Source of the DNA: Okapia johnstoni
Taxonomy: Eukaryota > Chordata > Mammalia > Artiodactyla > Giraffidae
Assembly (NCBI GenBank): GCA_024291935.2
Contig: CM044320.1
Span: 33,882,001-33,946,000, forward strand
Length of the DNA: 64,000 nucleotides
Direction of reading: 5' to 3'
A program made the position numbers and the translations under genes. Under the pieces are notes generated by a model. That model was not told the origin of the DNA. It ran no database searches and worked only from the letters and a program-made list of their open reading frames with translations. This document shows, in pieces, positions 1-10,660 of the stretch; position 1 is the stretch's first letter; each line of letters begins with the position of its first letter.

Positions 1-504
1 TCTTGTAAAATATATGTTGCATTTTTATTCTTTGAAAATTAAAGCTTTTTCCTTTCTTCTCAAGCTGCAGTCAATAATCCTGCATTTTAAATATAAATTT
101 TAAATGTAAATATGAATTATTGGCTGTCTCAGATCTTGACAGAAAAATAGACTAAAGGAATAAAGGACTACAGATTTGCCTGAGAGCTGAGCTTACCAAA
201 CCTCAGGAATGAATTAAATGTGAAATACGTTCATTTGTTTCTGTGGTTTAGATTTGGCATCCTTTGCTGCAGAGCCTCACGGATTCTCTCAGTTTGGGTT
301 TTGGAAATTAAGTTGAGTTAGACTTGTGTTATCTCTTGGATTGCACTGGTGTTCAAAGGGAGACGCAGGGAGGAAGCCCAGGTTAGGTTGACACATCGTC
401 TGCATCCCACACACCCTGCAGATGACAGGCACATTTTAGCTGTTTCATACGTAAAGCAACCTGGCTGAATCTGTGCTGGGCGGTGATGCTAACAGATATA
501 GGGC
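1..504. other. non-coding, no recognised element
   Basis: AT-rich sequence with no convincing reading frame or repeat that I recognise. Read as intergenic or intronic. Confidence 0.5.
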
Positions 505-715
505 CCCAGGGACTCTTACTATGTGCTCAGTACTGTGCGAGTGCTTTCCTTCCATCAGAACAGCCATAAGAGGTGGGTATTATTACTTACATTTTAAGCT
601 AAATGGACTAACGTTAATGCACATTGGGTAAATCGAATGGACTCGAAGTGAGCAAACCAAATTCAGCTCTCCTGACCCAGAACCCGGGAGCCTAACCACT
701 GTCCCCTGAGCACTG
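505..715 (-). repeat. MIR SINE fragment
   Basis: Old mammal-wide tRNA-derived SINE in reverse. The degraded landmarks run in the expected order: an 'actatgtgctcagtactgt'-like block, a block matching the reverse of the 3' region, then 'cctaaccactgt' near the end, which corresponds to the start of the SINE. Strongly diverged, so predating ruminants. Confidence 0.7.
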
Positions 716-858
716 CTGGTCATTCACTTCTGTGCATTTGAAAACTAACTTGACATTCTACACACCAAACCTTTTCTTTTGAATAATAAGTAAAACGGGA
801 AAACAAAAGTTCCTAAGTTAATCATCCCCTTATGAAGAGGTAATTATTTCTAGATTGA

Positions 859-1085
859 GGCTTCCCTGGTTGCTCAGATGGTAAAGAAAAAATCTGCCTG
901 TAATGCAGAAGACCTGGGTTTGATCCGTGGGTTGGCAAGATCCCCTGGACAAGGGAATGGCTACCCACTCCAGTATTTTTGCCTAGGAAATCCTATGGAC
1001 AGAGGAGCCTGGCGAGCTATATTATATAGTCCATGGGGTCACAAAGATTAGGATATGACTGAGTGACTAATACTTTCACTTTCAC
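859..1085 (+). mobile_element. Bov-tA SINE (full length)
   Basis: Ruminant tRNA-Glu-derived SINE. The head reads ggcttccctgg, followed by the box-B-like gacctgggtttgatccg. It then joins the BovB-derived half (ggaatggctacccactccag to gactgagtgacta) and ends in a tail rich in ctttcactttcac. Moderately diverged. It is mobilised in trans by BovB, with which it shares its 3' end. Confidence 0.93.
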
Positions 1086-1116
1086 ACTTAGTATTTTTGA
1101 ATTTCAGCTATTTTTA

Positions 1117-1302
1117 AATGCTATTTATATATTTTATTTATTTGGCTGTACCAAGTCTTAGTTGTGGCATGCTGGATCTTTAGTTTCAGCATACAACCTC
1201 TTAGTTGCTACCTGTAGGATCTAGTTCCCTGATCAGAGATTGAACCTGGGCCCCCTGCATTGGGAGCACGAAGTCTTACCACTGAACCACCAGGGGAGTC
1301 CC
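1117..1302 (-). mobile_element. CHR-type tRNA-derived SINE
   Basis: Cetartiodactyl SINE in reverse. The A/T-rich tail (atttatttggctg) is at the left. Repeated 'cttagttg...gcatg' units follow, then the complement of the tRNA-like head ending ccaccaggggagtccc. Older than the Bov-tA copies nearby. Confidence 0.88.
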
Positions 1303-1364
1303 TTCAGTTCTTTATTTATGGATAAGCTATATCTTTTTTCTTGTATGCAGAATCCTCTAATGCC

Positions 1365-1848
1365 TTCTCATTTCCAAAGTCTTTAAAATGGCACAGAACT
1401 CCTGACCTTCTCTGATCTCTCTGCCTTCTCCTTCCCTCTTGGTTTGCTTGGTTGCAGCTACAGTTGCTTCCTCTCTGTTCCTCTAGTTCTCCTGCCTCAG
1501 GACACTTGGACTTGCTGTTCCCTCGGCTTACTGCACGCTTACCCCCAGAGAACCACATGGCTCACTCATTTCCTTCAGAGCTGTGTTCTGATGTCACCAT
1601 AATCAGAGTCACCTTCCCTGACCAGCTCACACAGAATAACAACCCTCCTCTGTGAGCTCCCTGTTTCTTTACGCTGCTGTCTTCTCTCCATGGTATTATC
1701 ACTATCTCTTATATTTTCACTTGTTTATTTGTATATTTTCTGTTTCTAGGCAGGGACTTTGTTTTGTTTATTGTTATATCCATAGCAACTAGACACATGT
1801 TTAGCACACAAGCGATGCTCCATAAATATTTATTGAATAAGATAAATG
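1365..1848 (+). repeat. L2 LINE 3' end
   Basis: Diverged 3' end of the mammalian L2 LINE. It shows a cytosine-rich stretch, a 'caccttccctgacc' block and the typical ending: 'ggcagggactttgttttg', 'tagcacacaagcgatgctccataaatatttattgaat'. No coding capacity remains. Confidence 0.75.
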
Positions 1849-2195
1849 GAAAGTGTGTCAGTATGTTCACATGTGTGTGCATACACGTATGTGCACAGTC
1901 TTGTACATGGCGTTTTGTAGCCTCCTTAGTTTGTTAGGGTTAGTATTCCATTGTATGACTATTTTCTAATTTTCAAAATTATTAGGACTTTTGGTAATGT
2001 AAATTGTCTTCCACATCCTCTGGGTAGAAATTACTCAAGTTTCTCTGGACTTACATGATTTGTTAACCTCAGTTTGTCCTTCAAATGGTAGTTGGCTTTG
2101 ATTTTATTTTTTCCTTTACTTTTAATTCACAGAACCGATTAGTTGCTAACTCCTATTGGATTTCCTCCCTCTCCATTTTAAACGTCATTTTCATG

Positions 2196-2338
2196 CATTG
2201 GAGAAGGAAATGGCAGCCCACTCCGGTGTTCTTGCCTGGAGAATCCCAGGGACGGGGGAGCCTGGTGGGCTGCCATCTATGGGGTCGCACAGAGTCGGAC
2301 ATGACTGAAGCGACTTAGCAGCAGCAGCAGCAGCAGCA
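2196..2338 (+). mobile_element. Bov-A2 SINE, single unit
   Basis: One BovB-derived unit beginning gagaaggaaatggcagcccac and ending gaagcgacttagcagc with a (AGC)n tail of about six units. Low divergence suggests a recent insertion. Confidence 0.93.
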
Positions 2339-2388
2339 TTCCTTATTCTCATTACTATTAACTTAGCCATTCTTTTGTTTGAAGCCAT

Positions 2389-2760
2389 AATTGTGCCATG
2401 ATTTTAGAAATATTAGAGGAAATGGGCTCTTTAGATGCTAGCATTGGGCTTAATTCCGATTTGTCTCACTTGCAGTTCTCACTGAGGCATAGTTTTGTTG
2501 ATTATGAAGATGGTTATGATAATAATTTATTTAGCAGAGTTATTTTCAGGTTGCATTGAAATAACTCAAGAGCAGTGCCAGTTCATTATTGTACACTGGT
2601 AAATCCAGGTAGATTTGATTACTTGTGTCATCATCTTCTTTTTTAACTTCAGAATATAAATGAGTATGGTAGGCATAATCATAAAGATGTCCTCCCGGGA
2701 TTCCTGTCATTTGGTGTTCAGTCAGCACTAATCCAAGTACAACTGTGAAGGAATAGCATG
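2389..2760. other. non-coding; short minus-strand open frame
   Basis: No repeat recognised. The minus strand is open for about 60 codons (2546-2728), including a residue string GGHLYDYAYHTHLYSEVKK, but has no clear splice context or known relative. Treated as unassigned. Confidence 0.35.
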
Positions 2761-2775
2761 CTGTAAGGTAGGGAG

Positions 2776-3040
2776 CTGCTGCTGCTGCTGCTGCTAAGTT
2801 GCTTCAGTCGTGTCCGACTCTGTGCAACCCCATAGACGGCAGCCCACCCTGTCCCTGGGATTCTCCATGAAAGAACACTGGAGTGGGTTGCCATTTCCTT
2901 CTCTAACGCACGAAAGTGAAAGTGAAGTTGCTCAGTCGTGTCCGGCTCTTAGTGACCCCATGGACTGAAGCCTGCCAGGCTCCTCCGTCCATGGGATTTT
3001 CCAGGCAAAAGAGTACTGGAGTGGGGTGCCATTTTCTTCT
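2776..3040 (-). mobile_element. Bov-A2 SINE (dimer) with 15-bp target duplication
   Basis: A minus-strand dimer of BovB-derived units. The (GCT)n run at the left is the complement of the (AGC)n tail, and two 'agtcgtgtccg' blocks mark the two units. A perfect 15-bp direct repeat, ctgtaaggtagggag, flanks it at 2761-2775 and 3041-3055. That repeat fixes both ends and shows a recent retrotransposition. Confidence 0.96.
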
Positions 3041-3079
3041 CTGTAAGGTAGGGAGAGTAGCCTCAATTGTCCAGCTGGC

Positions 3080-3274
3080 AGTTCAGTTCAGTTCAGTCGC
3101 TCAGTCATGTCCGACTCTTTGAGACCCCATGAATCGCAGCACGCCAGGCCTCCCTGTCCATCACTAACTCCAGGAGTCTATCCAAACCCATGTCCATTGA
3201 GTCAGTGATGCCATCCAGCCATCTCATCCTCTGTTGTCCCCTTCTCCTCCTGCCCCCAATCCTTCCCAGAGAAT
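3080..3274 (-). mobile_element. BovB LINE, 5'-truncated 3' end
   Basis: Reverse complement of the BovB 3' end. It opens with the tail motif gttcagttcagttcagtcgc, then ccaggcctccctgtccatca and gccatccagccatctcatcc, and stops at ccttcccagag. Only about 195 bases are present, which is typical 5' truncation. An L1 fragment follows directly. Confidence 0.92.
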
Positions 3275-3870
3275 TCAGCATTAAATAATTTTTTGTTGAA
3301 GTATATTTATTTTACAATGTTGTGTTAGTTTCAGATGTATAGCAAAGTGATGGAGTTATACATATGTTAATATACTTCTTCAGATTCTTTTCCATTATAG
3401 ATTATTATAAGATATTGAATGTAGTTACCTCTGCTCTCTATTTCTTTTTGTAAAGAGTTTTTTTGTTTCATTTTTTAAAGATTCCACTTATAAGTGCTAT
3501 CAAATGATAATTTGTCTTTCTCTAACTTACTTCACTTAGTGTGATAATCTCTAGGTCCATACATGTTGTGGCAAATAACATTATTTCACTCTTTTTTTAT
3601 GGCTCAGTAGTAACCCATTTGTATATATCCCATGTCTTCTTTATCCATCTTCTGTCAGTGGACATTAATGTTGCTCCCATGTTTTGACTGTTGTAACTAG
3701 TGCAGCTGTGAACATGGGGTGTATGTATCTTTTTGAATTAGAGTTTTTGTCTTTTCTGAATGTATACTCAGGAGTGGGATTGCTGGATGATATGGTAGCT
3801 CTGTTTTTAGTTTTTTATGGAATCTTCATACTGTTCTACATAGTAGCTACAGCAGCTTACATTCTAGGTG
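3275..3870 (-). mobile_element. L1 LINE 3' fragment
   Basis: Antisense L1 3' UTR and end of ORF2. Landmarks are 'gaagtatatttattttacaatgttgtgttag', 'acttacttcacttagtgtgataatctctaggtccat' and 'tcaggagtgggattgctgg'. Diverged, with no open frame of useful length. Confidence 0.85.
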
Positions 3871-3899
3871 GGCAAACTTTAAGTAATTACTTAAGCCTT

Positions 3900-4308
3900 T
3901 AAAAACGGAAGACTCAGAGAGATGAGGCAGGAGGAGAGGTGAGGCAGGAGGGCAACTGAGAGGGACTTGACCTGCCATTGCTGATTTCGTATGAGGCACC
4001 GAGCCAAGTAGTCTCTAGAAGTTGAGAACAATCCCTGGCCCATAGCCAGGAAGGAAATAGGGATCTCACTCCTACAACCACAGAATGAATTCTACCCACA
4101 ATCTGAATGAGCTCATCCACAGAGATTCCAGAGAGGAGCGCAGCCCTGCCGCTATCATGATTTCTGCCTGTGAACCCTGGGGCAGACACCCAGCTGAGCC
4201 ACGCTGTGCCCTGACTTCTGATCCACAGAAACTGTGAGGTGACAGATAAGTGTTGTTTCAGGCTGCTGAATTTGTGGTCATTTGTTGTGGCAGCAGTAGA
4301 AAACTAGA
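3900..4308 (+). repeat. MLT1-like solo LTR (MaLR class)
   Basis: Old mammalian LTR. The right half has the recognisable series 'aatctgaatgagctcatcc', 'cagctgagccacgctgtgccctgacttctgatccacagaaactgtgag', 'gtgttgtttcaggctgctgaatttgtgg' and ends near 'gcagtagaaaactaga'. No internal viral genes are present. It is a degraded solo LTR. Confidence 0.75.
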
Positions 4309-5420
4309 ATTGTGGGTTTGAGAAATAAGGCCAGTATTGGAAGGAGGTTTGGCCACAGCTGCTGTAATCTTTAGCTGTAGCATTTCTGAATGAACATTGG
4401 CTCAGCATTTTCTCCTTCCAGAGGTTTATCTGCTGGAAAGGCTGGGAAACTTCCATGGAATCAGTGAGTGCATCCTTTCTCATGATCAACGCAGGAGATA
4501 AAAGGACACTCCATGCCTTCTAATCGTCTGTCCTTTTTTGTCAGCTTTTTCATCGTGTTACTTTCTCATGACCAGTGTACTGCGTGTTCTTGGATTAAAG
4601 TTTAAATTCTACAGTTGATGCACACCTTTTCAGAAAGAAAGTTTGGCTTCTGGCTAAAATTTAGAAAGTGGACCTTAGGTTTAGTCCTGGACTTTAGGAT
4701 TATTCTTGGAGATAATCTGAAATTCCTGGATTTTGTAATACCTTTATCTACTTAGCTCTCCTTCTTTCCATGTCCATTACCTTCCTTTGTCCACCCTCAA
4801 TATTTTCAATCACTTTTTGAAAAGTTACTGAGTTTGGGTCTACAAGAAAAGAACTTGCATTTTGTGGATGACTGGGCCCTTCTGACTTCGCTCTGCAGCT
4901 TTGGGACTCGGTGTCTGGCAGCCCTTAGAATGCATGATTCTTATTCATCCTTCAATATAATCATCTGTTAGTTCATGCCTGGGCCTTAGGAGCAGCTCTT
5001 GGCAGTTAAATCCTTACCTGTCATATCTTAGTCTTTTTAATAGCATGCATTCAAAAATATTTTTACAGATGATTATTTTCATCCATGTAATACTGATTTC
5101 AGTCAGCTTTAATTCTTAAAACTCTTAAGTTACAAAAGTATTATGTGCTCATTGTAATGCAAATAATATTGTAGTATTAAAAAATGGAAACCATTCCCTG
5201 TTCTTTTTTCCACTCTTTTCCCCTTCCAAATCCTCTATAATTAACACAATTAAAGATTGTTTGAATATCCTCCTCGACATATGCAACATTCATACACACA
5301 GAGAATGCAAATCCAGAATTTTTTATTACCTTACAGAAATGCTGTCATACTGTTGGTTTTCTTGGAAGCTCCCTTTTTTTCCTTCTCCACTGTGTCATGA
5401 AACATCTTTCCATGTTTGTA
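4309..5420. other. non-coding, no recognised element
   Basis: About 1.1 kb of AT-rich sequence with no convincing exon, RNA gene or young repeat. Very old repeats may be hidden here but I cannot name any. Confidence 0.45.
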
Positions 5421-5422
5421 TA

Positions 5423-5658
5423 CAGTTGACTGTTGAACAACATGGGTTTGAACTGCACAGGTCGACTTACACAGGAACCACAGGAACTTTTTTCACTAAA
5501 TATGCACCACACTATTTACATGATCTCCTGTTGGCTGAATCCTTGGCTGCAGAACCACAGATCCCAAGGGCTGAATGTAAGTTATAAGCAGATGTTTAAA
5601 TGTGCAGGGAATTGGTGCCCCTAACCTTCCCACCTCCATGTTGCTTAAGGGTCAACTG
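5423..5658. mobile_element. Tigger-type DNA transposon MITE
   Basis: A 236-bp non-autonomous element bounded by terminal inverted repeats. The left end reads cagttgactgttgaacaac and the right end is the near-complement of that, ending aagggtcaactg. A TA dinucleotide flanks each side (5421-5422 and 5659-5660), as expected for Tc1/mariner/pogo elements. Sequence inside the ends (tgaactgcacaggtc, ggttgaatcc-like block) matches the Tigger2 pattern I recall. No transposase gene is present. Confidence 0.85.
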
Positions 5659-5708
5659 TATATAGAGCTCTCTCAGGTCTGATAATGACTGTACAGTGTC
5701 TTATTGGG

Positions 5709-5813
5709 CAAGGAAATGGCAACCCACTCCAGTTTTCTTGCCTGGGGAATCCCATGGACAGAGGAGCCTTGTGGGCTACAGGCTGTGTGGTCACAGAGTC
5801 AGACATAATTGAG
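5709..5813 (+). mobile_element. BovB-derived SINE unit, left arm of an inverted pair
   Basis: Plus-strand unit starting aaggaaatggcaacccactcc and ending gacataattgagtgcaca, with its tail running into (CA)n. It faces a minus-strand copy at 5860-5944. Confidence 0.9.
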
Positions 5814-5859
5814 TGCACACACACACACAGTGTTCTGTTGGACGTGTGTGTGTGTGTGT
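5814..5859. repeat. (CA)n and (TG)n microsatellites between inverted SINE units
   Basis: A (CA)n run is followed by about 13 bases and then a (TG)n run. The two are complementary and sit between the tails of two oppositely oriented SINE units. Confidence 0.9.
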
Positions 5860-5944
5860 TAGTCACTCAGTCATGTCTGACTCTTTGCGACCCCATGGAC
5901 TGTGTAGCCCACCAGGCTCCTCAGTCCATGGGATTCTTCTCCAG
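5860..5944 (-). mobile_element. BovB-derived SINE unit, right arm of an inverted pair
   Basis: Minus-strand unit: tagtcactcagtcatgtctg at the tail end through ccatgggattcttctccag. It is complementary over most of its length to the unit at 5709-5813, so the transcript of this stretch could fold into a long hairpin. Confidence 0.9.
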
Positions 5945-6266
5945 CTATTGGACATATATGCTGTATTTTTTATATTTATGTGGTTTCTAATTATTCATTA
6001 CCTCTGAAATGTTGCCATGGGCATTTAGGTACATAGATCATTTTTTCGTAGAGTCTTATGGGTAGAGTTGAAAACTTGTAAGGTATGTGTATTTAAAGTG
6101 TTGATAGATACTGCTAAGCTTTCTTTCAATGAAGTGTATTGATTTTCACTCCTACCCATGATTTAGTAGACTCTTTGAAGGACACCTAAGAAACTTGGTA
6201 ATAGTAGATTTTAAGAGGAGGAACTGGTGTCTAGGGTATAGGAAAGAGATGAAAAATTATTTTGTT
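5945..6266. other. non-coding, no recognised element
   Basis: AT-rich spacer with no clear gene or repeat. Confidence 0.4.
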
Positions 6267-6425
6267 TTAAAAAAAGTTTATTTTTGGCTGCGTTGGGTCT
6301 TAGTTGCAGCACACAGGCGTAGTTGCTCTACAGCATGTGGGATCTTAGTTCACCAACCGGGAACTGAACTCATGTGCTCTACACTGGAAGGTAGATTCTT
6401 AACCATTGGTCACCAGGGAAGTCCT
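6267..6425 (-). mobile_element. CHR-type tRNA-derived SINE
   Basis: Reverse copy. A poly-A-like tail complement and 'tttggctgcgttgggtcttagttgcagcac' are at the left. 'cttaaccattggtcaccagggaagtcc' at the right is the complement of the tRNA-like head. Confidence 0.9.
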
Positions 6426-8235
6426 GAGACTTAATCTTTAGAACAGGTTCTTTCATACCTTTTAAATGTTGTACTTTGGGCATGCATCATGTCTTCAGAG
6501 AAAAACAGCAGCGGCCACACCATTGCATTTCCTCTGGTCCCACATCTTACAGGTATTGTGCCTCACCAGTCTCTTTAGTAATATTTGAAATAAAAGATCT
6601 CATTTAAATGTATATTTCTTTGATGATTAGAAAGATTGATTTAGTTTCATTTTTATTGAATTTTAATTAAAATTGTTTTAAGTAAGGAATACATTCTCAC
6701 CATAAGAGCAAATAACCCAAACATTGAAGATAAAGCCTTAATCGCCCATCCCTGCTCCTTGGTAGTGCTGGTATGCTTGCTGTTCCCTGCAGAGCTGCTA
6801 GGCTGCCATTTGGGGTGTAACTTTGTAGGATTAGTGTCTGCATTTAATATGTCATTTTGTTTTGTGTGTGTTTGTTTTCAACATAAAGATACTTAGGGAA
6901 CATGTAGACTCCACAGGCTGAGGTACCGGGCCAGCAGGTGTGAGCACTGGGTCCCTTCCCTCTATATGGGCATGTGCTGTGGGGGACACTGAGAACTTAC
7001 TGAATTTCAAACTTTTGATCTCCTTTCTTCTCGAAAACTTGAGATAATGTATACAGTCCTCTGCATATAAGAACAAAGAATCAGTGTACTTTTATCTCCA
7101 AAATCATATTTGAAAGGAAGTCAAGTGTGTAGTTGAAAAGCCTTTGACATTCACATGGCTCATTTCACAAAAATATAATTCTTTGAACTAAATTTATCAT
7201 TGGTTACCAAGCTTGGTTATATTTTCACTTTTTCTGGGAGTTGAATAGCAGGGAGAAGATGTACTAAAGGTAAATTTTTGCAGAACTAACTTTTCCCTTT
7301 TGTACTAATCATACTAGCTTTTACTTTCTTCCCAAAGTCTCCCAGTTCTTCCACTTAACCTTTGATGTGGGGGTCTGTCCTATAATATTTTTATACAGAT
7401 GATACTTTCAAGTTCCTGCCAGAAAAATTCCAGGAAGACTTTTTATCTTGCCTTCCATGTCTCCTCCATCCCCCCTCGCTCCTCCTAATCCACTGGTTGT
7501 TCCCACAGTGTCTCCTCTTCACTCTCCCAGGGCACCAACCCCTTTGGATGTTCCATCAAGGGCAGGTCTTCTCTCTGAGGTCCCCCATCACCCCAGGATC
7601 CTTTATCCTCCTGTCTTCTGCCACAGCTGTCCTGGAGTCTCTGCTTTCAGGCTGTAAGGCACTGCCAGGCAACATGATGAACCCCTGCTCTCTTTAGCGG
7701 ACCAATAGACAACAGCTCTTTGGTTATTCATCTCCTGTTTGACTTCCAAACCTATTTCCTTCAATGACTATTACAATGGCTTGTCACAGTTTTCCAGTCT
7801 CAGTCTAGCGTCCTCACTCTCTAAGGATGACATCATCTCCCTTTTTTAATAGAAAGGATGTAGGTCAGGGATCACAGACTCAACTGCCCAGAGAGGCCTT
7901 CTGAGTTACCGAAATGAAAGAGGAGACGGGCAGGTGACAGCTACATTAGTTGTCCTGTGGAAGCCTGGCCCGGTGTTGCCCATCTTTCTCTTTTCTCTAG
8001 AAAAATCAAGAGTCTGGTTTTCTAGGTAAAATCTCTACAATTTAAGTCATATTTTTTTGAAACTCTTTGGAAGCTGACAAAACACATCTGACAGCTGGTC
8101 GTCTTTACTTTCAAGCTGCATTTTCTTTTTCTGCCTTAACATATTTCTGTCTTTTCATTTGCCTCTCTTTTTTTTGTCTCCAGGGTCACTTGTTTTCTTT
8201 CTTGAGTATTCAGTTGTTTCCTCACCATCACCTTT
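6426..8235. other. non-coding; possible old L2-like sequence near 7430-7850
   Basis: No gene recognised. The pyrimidine-rich part around 7430-7850 gives open frames rich in Pro and Ser, but they look like low-complexity translation rather than an exon. It may be an old L2 fragment. Confidence 0.35.
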
Positions 8236-8600
8236 TTTTTTTTTAAAGCTTTTTATATTATATTAGAATATAGCCGATTAACAATGTTGTGATAGTTTCA
8301 GGTGGACATCCAAAGGGACTCAGCCATACATATACATGTATCCATTCTCCCCCGAGCTCCCCTCCTACCCAGGCTGGCACATAACATTGAGCAGAATTCC
8401 ATGTGCTATACAGTCTGTCTTTGTTGGTTATCTATTTTAAATATAGCCATGGGCACATGATCATCCCAAACTCCCTAACCATCCCTGTCCCCCGTCCTTC
8501 CCCCTGGTAGCCGTAAGTTCATTCTGCAAGTCTGAGTCTGTTTCTGTTTTGTCTGTGAGTTCATTTGTGTCATGTCTTTTTTGATTCCATGTATAAGTCC
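8236..8600 (-). mobile_element. L1 LINE 3' UTR fragment
   Basis: Antisense L1 3' UTR. A T-run is at the left, then 'tagccgattaacaatgttgtgatag', 'gtgctatacagtctgtctttgttgg' and 'gattccatgtataagt'. Diverged and non-coding. Confidence 0.82.
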
Positions 8601-9269
8601 ATATCACCTCTGATCTGCATAAGGACCTTCAGAAGGTCCCCCTTCTGGAAGAACAAATAATTCTTCAATGCTCTTGTCTATATTGCATCTTTTCTTTCTC
8701 CTTTTTGAGTTTGTTGAACAAGTGGTTACATTCATTGCTTTCACCTCCTCACTCCTTTAATCTCTCCCCATCTGTCAGTTGTCTTCACGACTCTTCTGAA
8801 GCTCTTTCTTTCTTTGGATTCAACCATCTGTACTAACCGGAGTCGTCTTCTCTAAACAATACTGCTTCATCTGTTTTCACTAGCCCACCTTGCTACACTC
8901 TAAACATATTACCTTTCTGAGGTTTTCTCACTGGCCCGCTCTCAACACTTCTCCTGTTGGTTCTGGTAGCCCACGGTTTGTAATGTGCCAGTCCATCAGA
9001 TTCAACACATCCCAATAGGATTTATTATATCACTTCTCTCCCACCCCCAGCTCTTTGAACTGATTTCTGTCAGTATTAATGGCACCACTGTTTTTCCCAG
9101 ACATTTAGGTTCAAACCTTTGCTGCTGTGTTTGAGTTCTCCTCCATCTCTTCTCTCATGTTATATTAATATTTTCTCCATACATAATATAACTGATATTT
9201 GTGTCTTCTTTCCTTTGACTTGACTAAATTAGGATAGAGGTGGTCTCCTCCTGCTTCGGCACGTCCATG

Positions 9270-9805
9270 TTAATTTATATAAAATGACACTCACCATGCC
9301 ACTCACTGGCTCAGAAAACCTCTGGTTTTTGCCAAATCTAGTCCAGTCTTTTGACTACCACTCGTCAAAGGTTTTTAGAATCTAACCACCTCTCTCACTG
9401 TCCTTTCACTCCATCCAGTCAAAACTACTGCCCTTCTCTGAACACCCCCACCCCATGCTCTTGTTTTCTCTGAAATTCTCTCTCCTTGTTTCTTCTGCTC
9501 CTTTCTGTGGTCTATTAAACTTCTACACGTTGTGTAAACTTTCATCTTACCCATCAACTCTTTTTTTAAAAAGTGCCTCCATAACTACCCTTAACTCTAA
9601 GTTACTTGCCCCACCTGATTTTTTTCCTACCGTTTTATCTGCCCCTCTTATGTTATATTACATTACATATAATTAGTATACTTATGTTCCCTCCTAATGG
9701 ACTATAAACTTGTTTTTAAAGACTGTGCTTTACTGTTAAGTTTTCACTCCCTGCAGCACATAGCCCAGTGGTAGGTGCTGAATATATATTTTAAATGAGA
9801 CCTTT
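9270..9805 (+). repeat. L2 LINE 3' end
   Basis: The order of blocks fits the L2 3' terminus: a pyrimidine-rich stretch, 'ctcctaatggactataaacttg', 'actgtgctttact' and 'cagcacatagcccagtggtaggtgctgaat'. The upstream part, perhaps from 8700, may belong to the same copy. Confidence 0.65.
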
Positions 9806-10261
9806 GGGGTTATTACTAATTAAAACATAGACCACTGAATGCCCCCCCCCACTGAAATTCAGCAGGTAAGAATTCATGAAGTGTCTGTGCTAAATAAACA
9901 TCATGCTTCCCACATGATAGGCTCTTTGTGAAAGTAAACAGAAGTTGCTGCCCCTCACTTGAATGCTTCCTAGATGGGCAAGTAGATTAGTTCTGTGGCT
10001 GTTCAAGGAGAGCTGATTCTGCCTACTGTTTGCAAAATATGGAAGATACATTATCACATCACAGGGGTAGTTTTTGTTCACAAATGCCGTTTAAACAGAA
10101 ATTGGCAAGAACTCAACAATTTAGAATAGTCACTTAGTTGAGGAAGAAAAGAGGAGACACTTAAAAGTTGAGCTTTAATTTTGAGGAGGAGACTTTCACT
10201 TTAACTAGAGGTAATCATGATTTAAAAAGGATAATAAAGACAGCTTTTTGTTTGTTTGTTT
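9806..10261. other. non-coding, no recognised element
   Basis: Includes a (C)n run near 9842. No exon or repeat identified. Confidence 0.4.
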
Positions 10262-10655
10262 GAGAGCTTACTGTGTGTTGGCTTCTTTTTCTCAATGAAC
10301 TCAAAGAATCTCCCACAGTAGTTGTGAAGTTGTGCATGCAACTTTTTGACTCTTTAGTGACCCCATGGCTTGCAGCCCGCTAGCCTCCTCTGTCCATGGG
10401 ATTATTCCAGGCAAGGATACTAGAGTGCATTGCCATTTCCTCCTCCAAGGGATCTTTCCCTCCCAGGGATCAAACCCGCATGTCCTACTTTGGCAGGCAG
10501 ATTCTTTAATACTGAGCCACCTGGGAAGCCCAGTTGTAAAGCATTATCTCCATTTCACAGATAGGACTCTGAAGCACAGAGAAATAAGCTGGTTAAAGGC
10601 CGCACAGCTGGAGAGGGGTGGAGCTGGGATTCAGCCTAACTGCCTGTTCTAGAGC
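10262..10655 (-). repeat. MIR SINE split by a Bov-tA
   Basis: Two pieces of one reverse MIR lie either side of a Bov-tA insertion. The left piece, from 10262, has 'gagcttactgtgtgttggctt'. The right piece, from 10532, continues 'cattatctccatttcacagata', 'ctggttaaaggccgcacagctgg' and 'gctgggattcagcc'. The order and spacing show a single older element. Confidence 0.82.
10330..10531 (-). mobile_element. Bov-tA SINE
   Basis: Reverse copy ending with the head complement gagccacctgggaagccc. The flanking direct repeat is agttgtgaag (10320-10329) and agttgtaaag (10532-10541), with one mismatch. It interrupts a MIR, which dates it as the younger event. Confidence 0.93.
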
Positions 10656-10660
10656 CGTGC

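Noticed and set aside
863..940. tRNA-like sequences at Bov-tA and CHR heads as tRNA genes
   Set aside because: They are the tRNA-derived heads of SINEs, fused to non-tRNA bodies and diverged from a cloverleaf.
2323..2338. (AGC)n runs as a coding polyglutamine or CRISPR-like repeat
   Set aside because: They are Bov-A2 tails; the repeats have no spacers.
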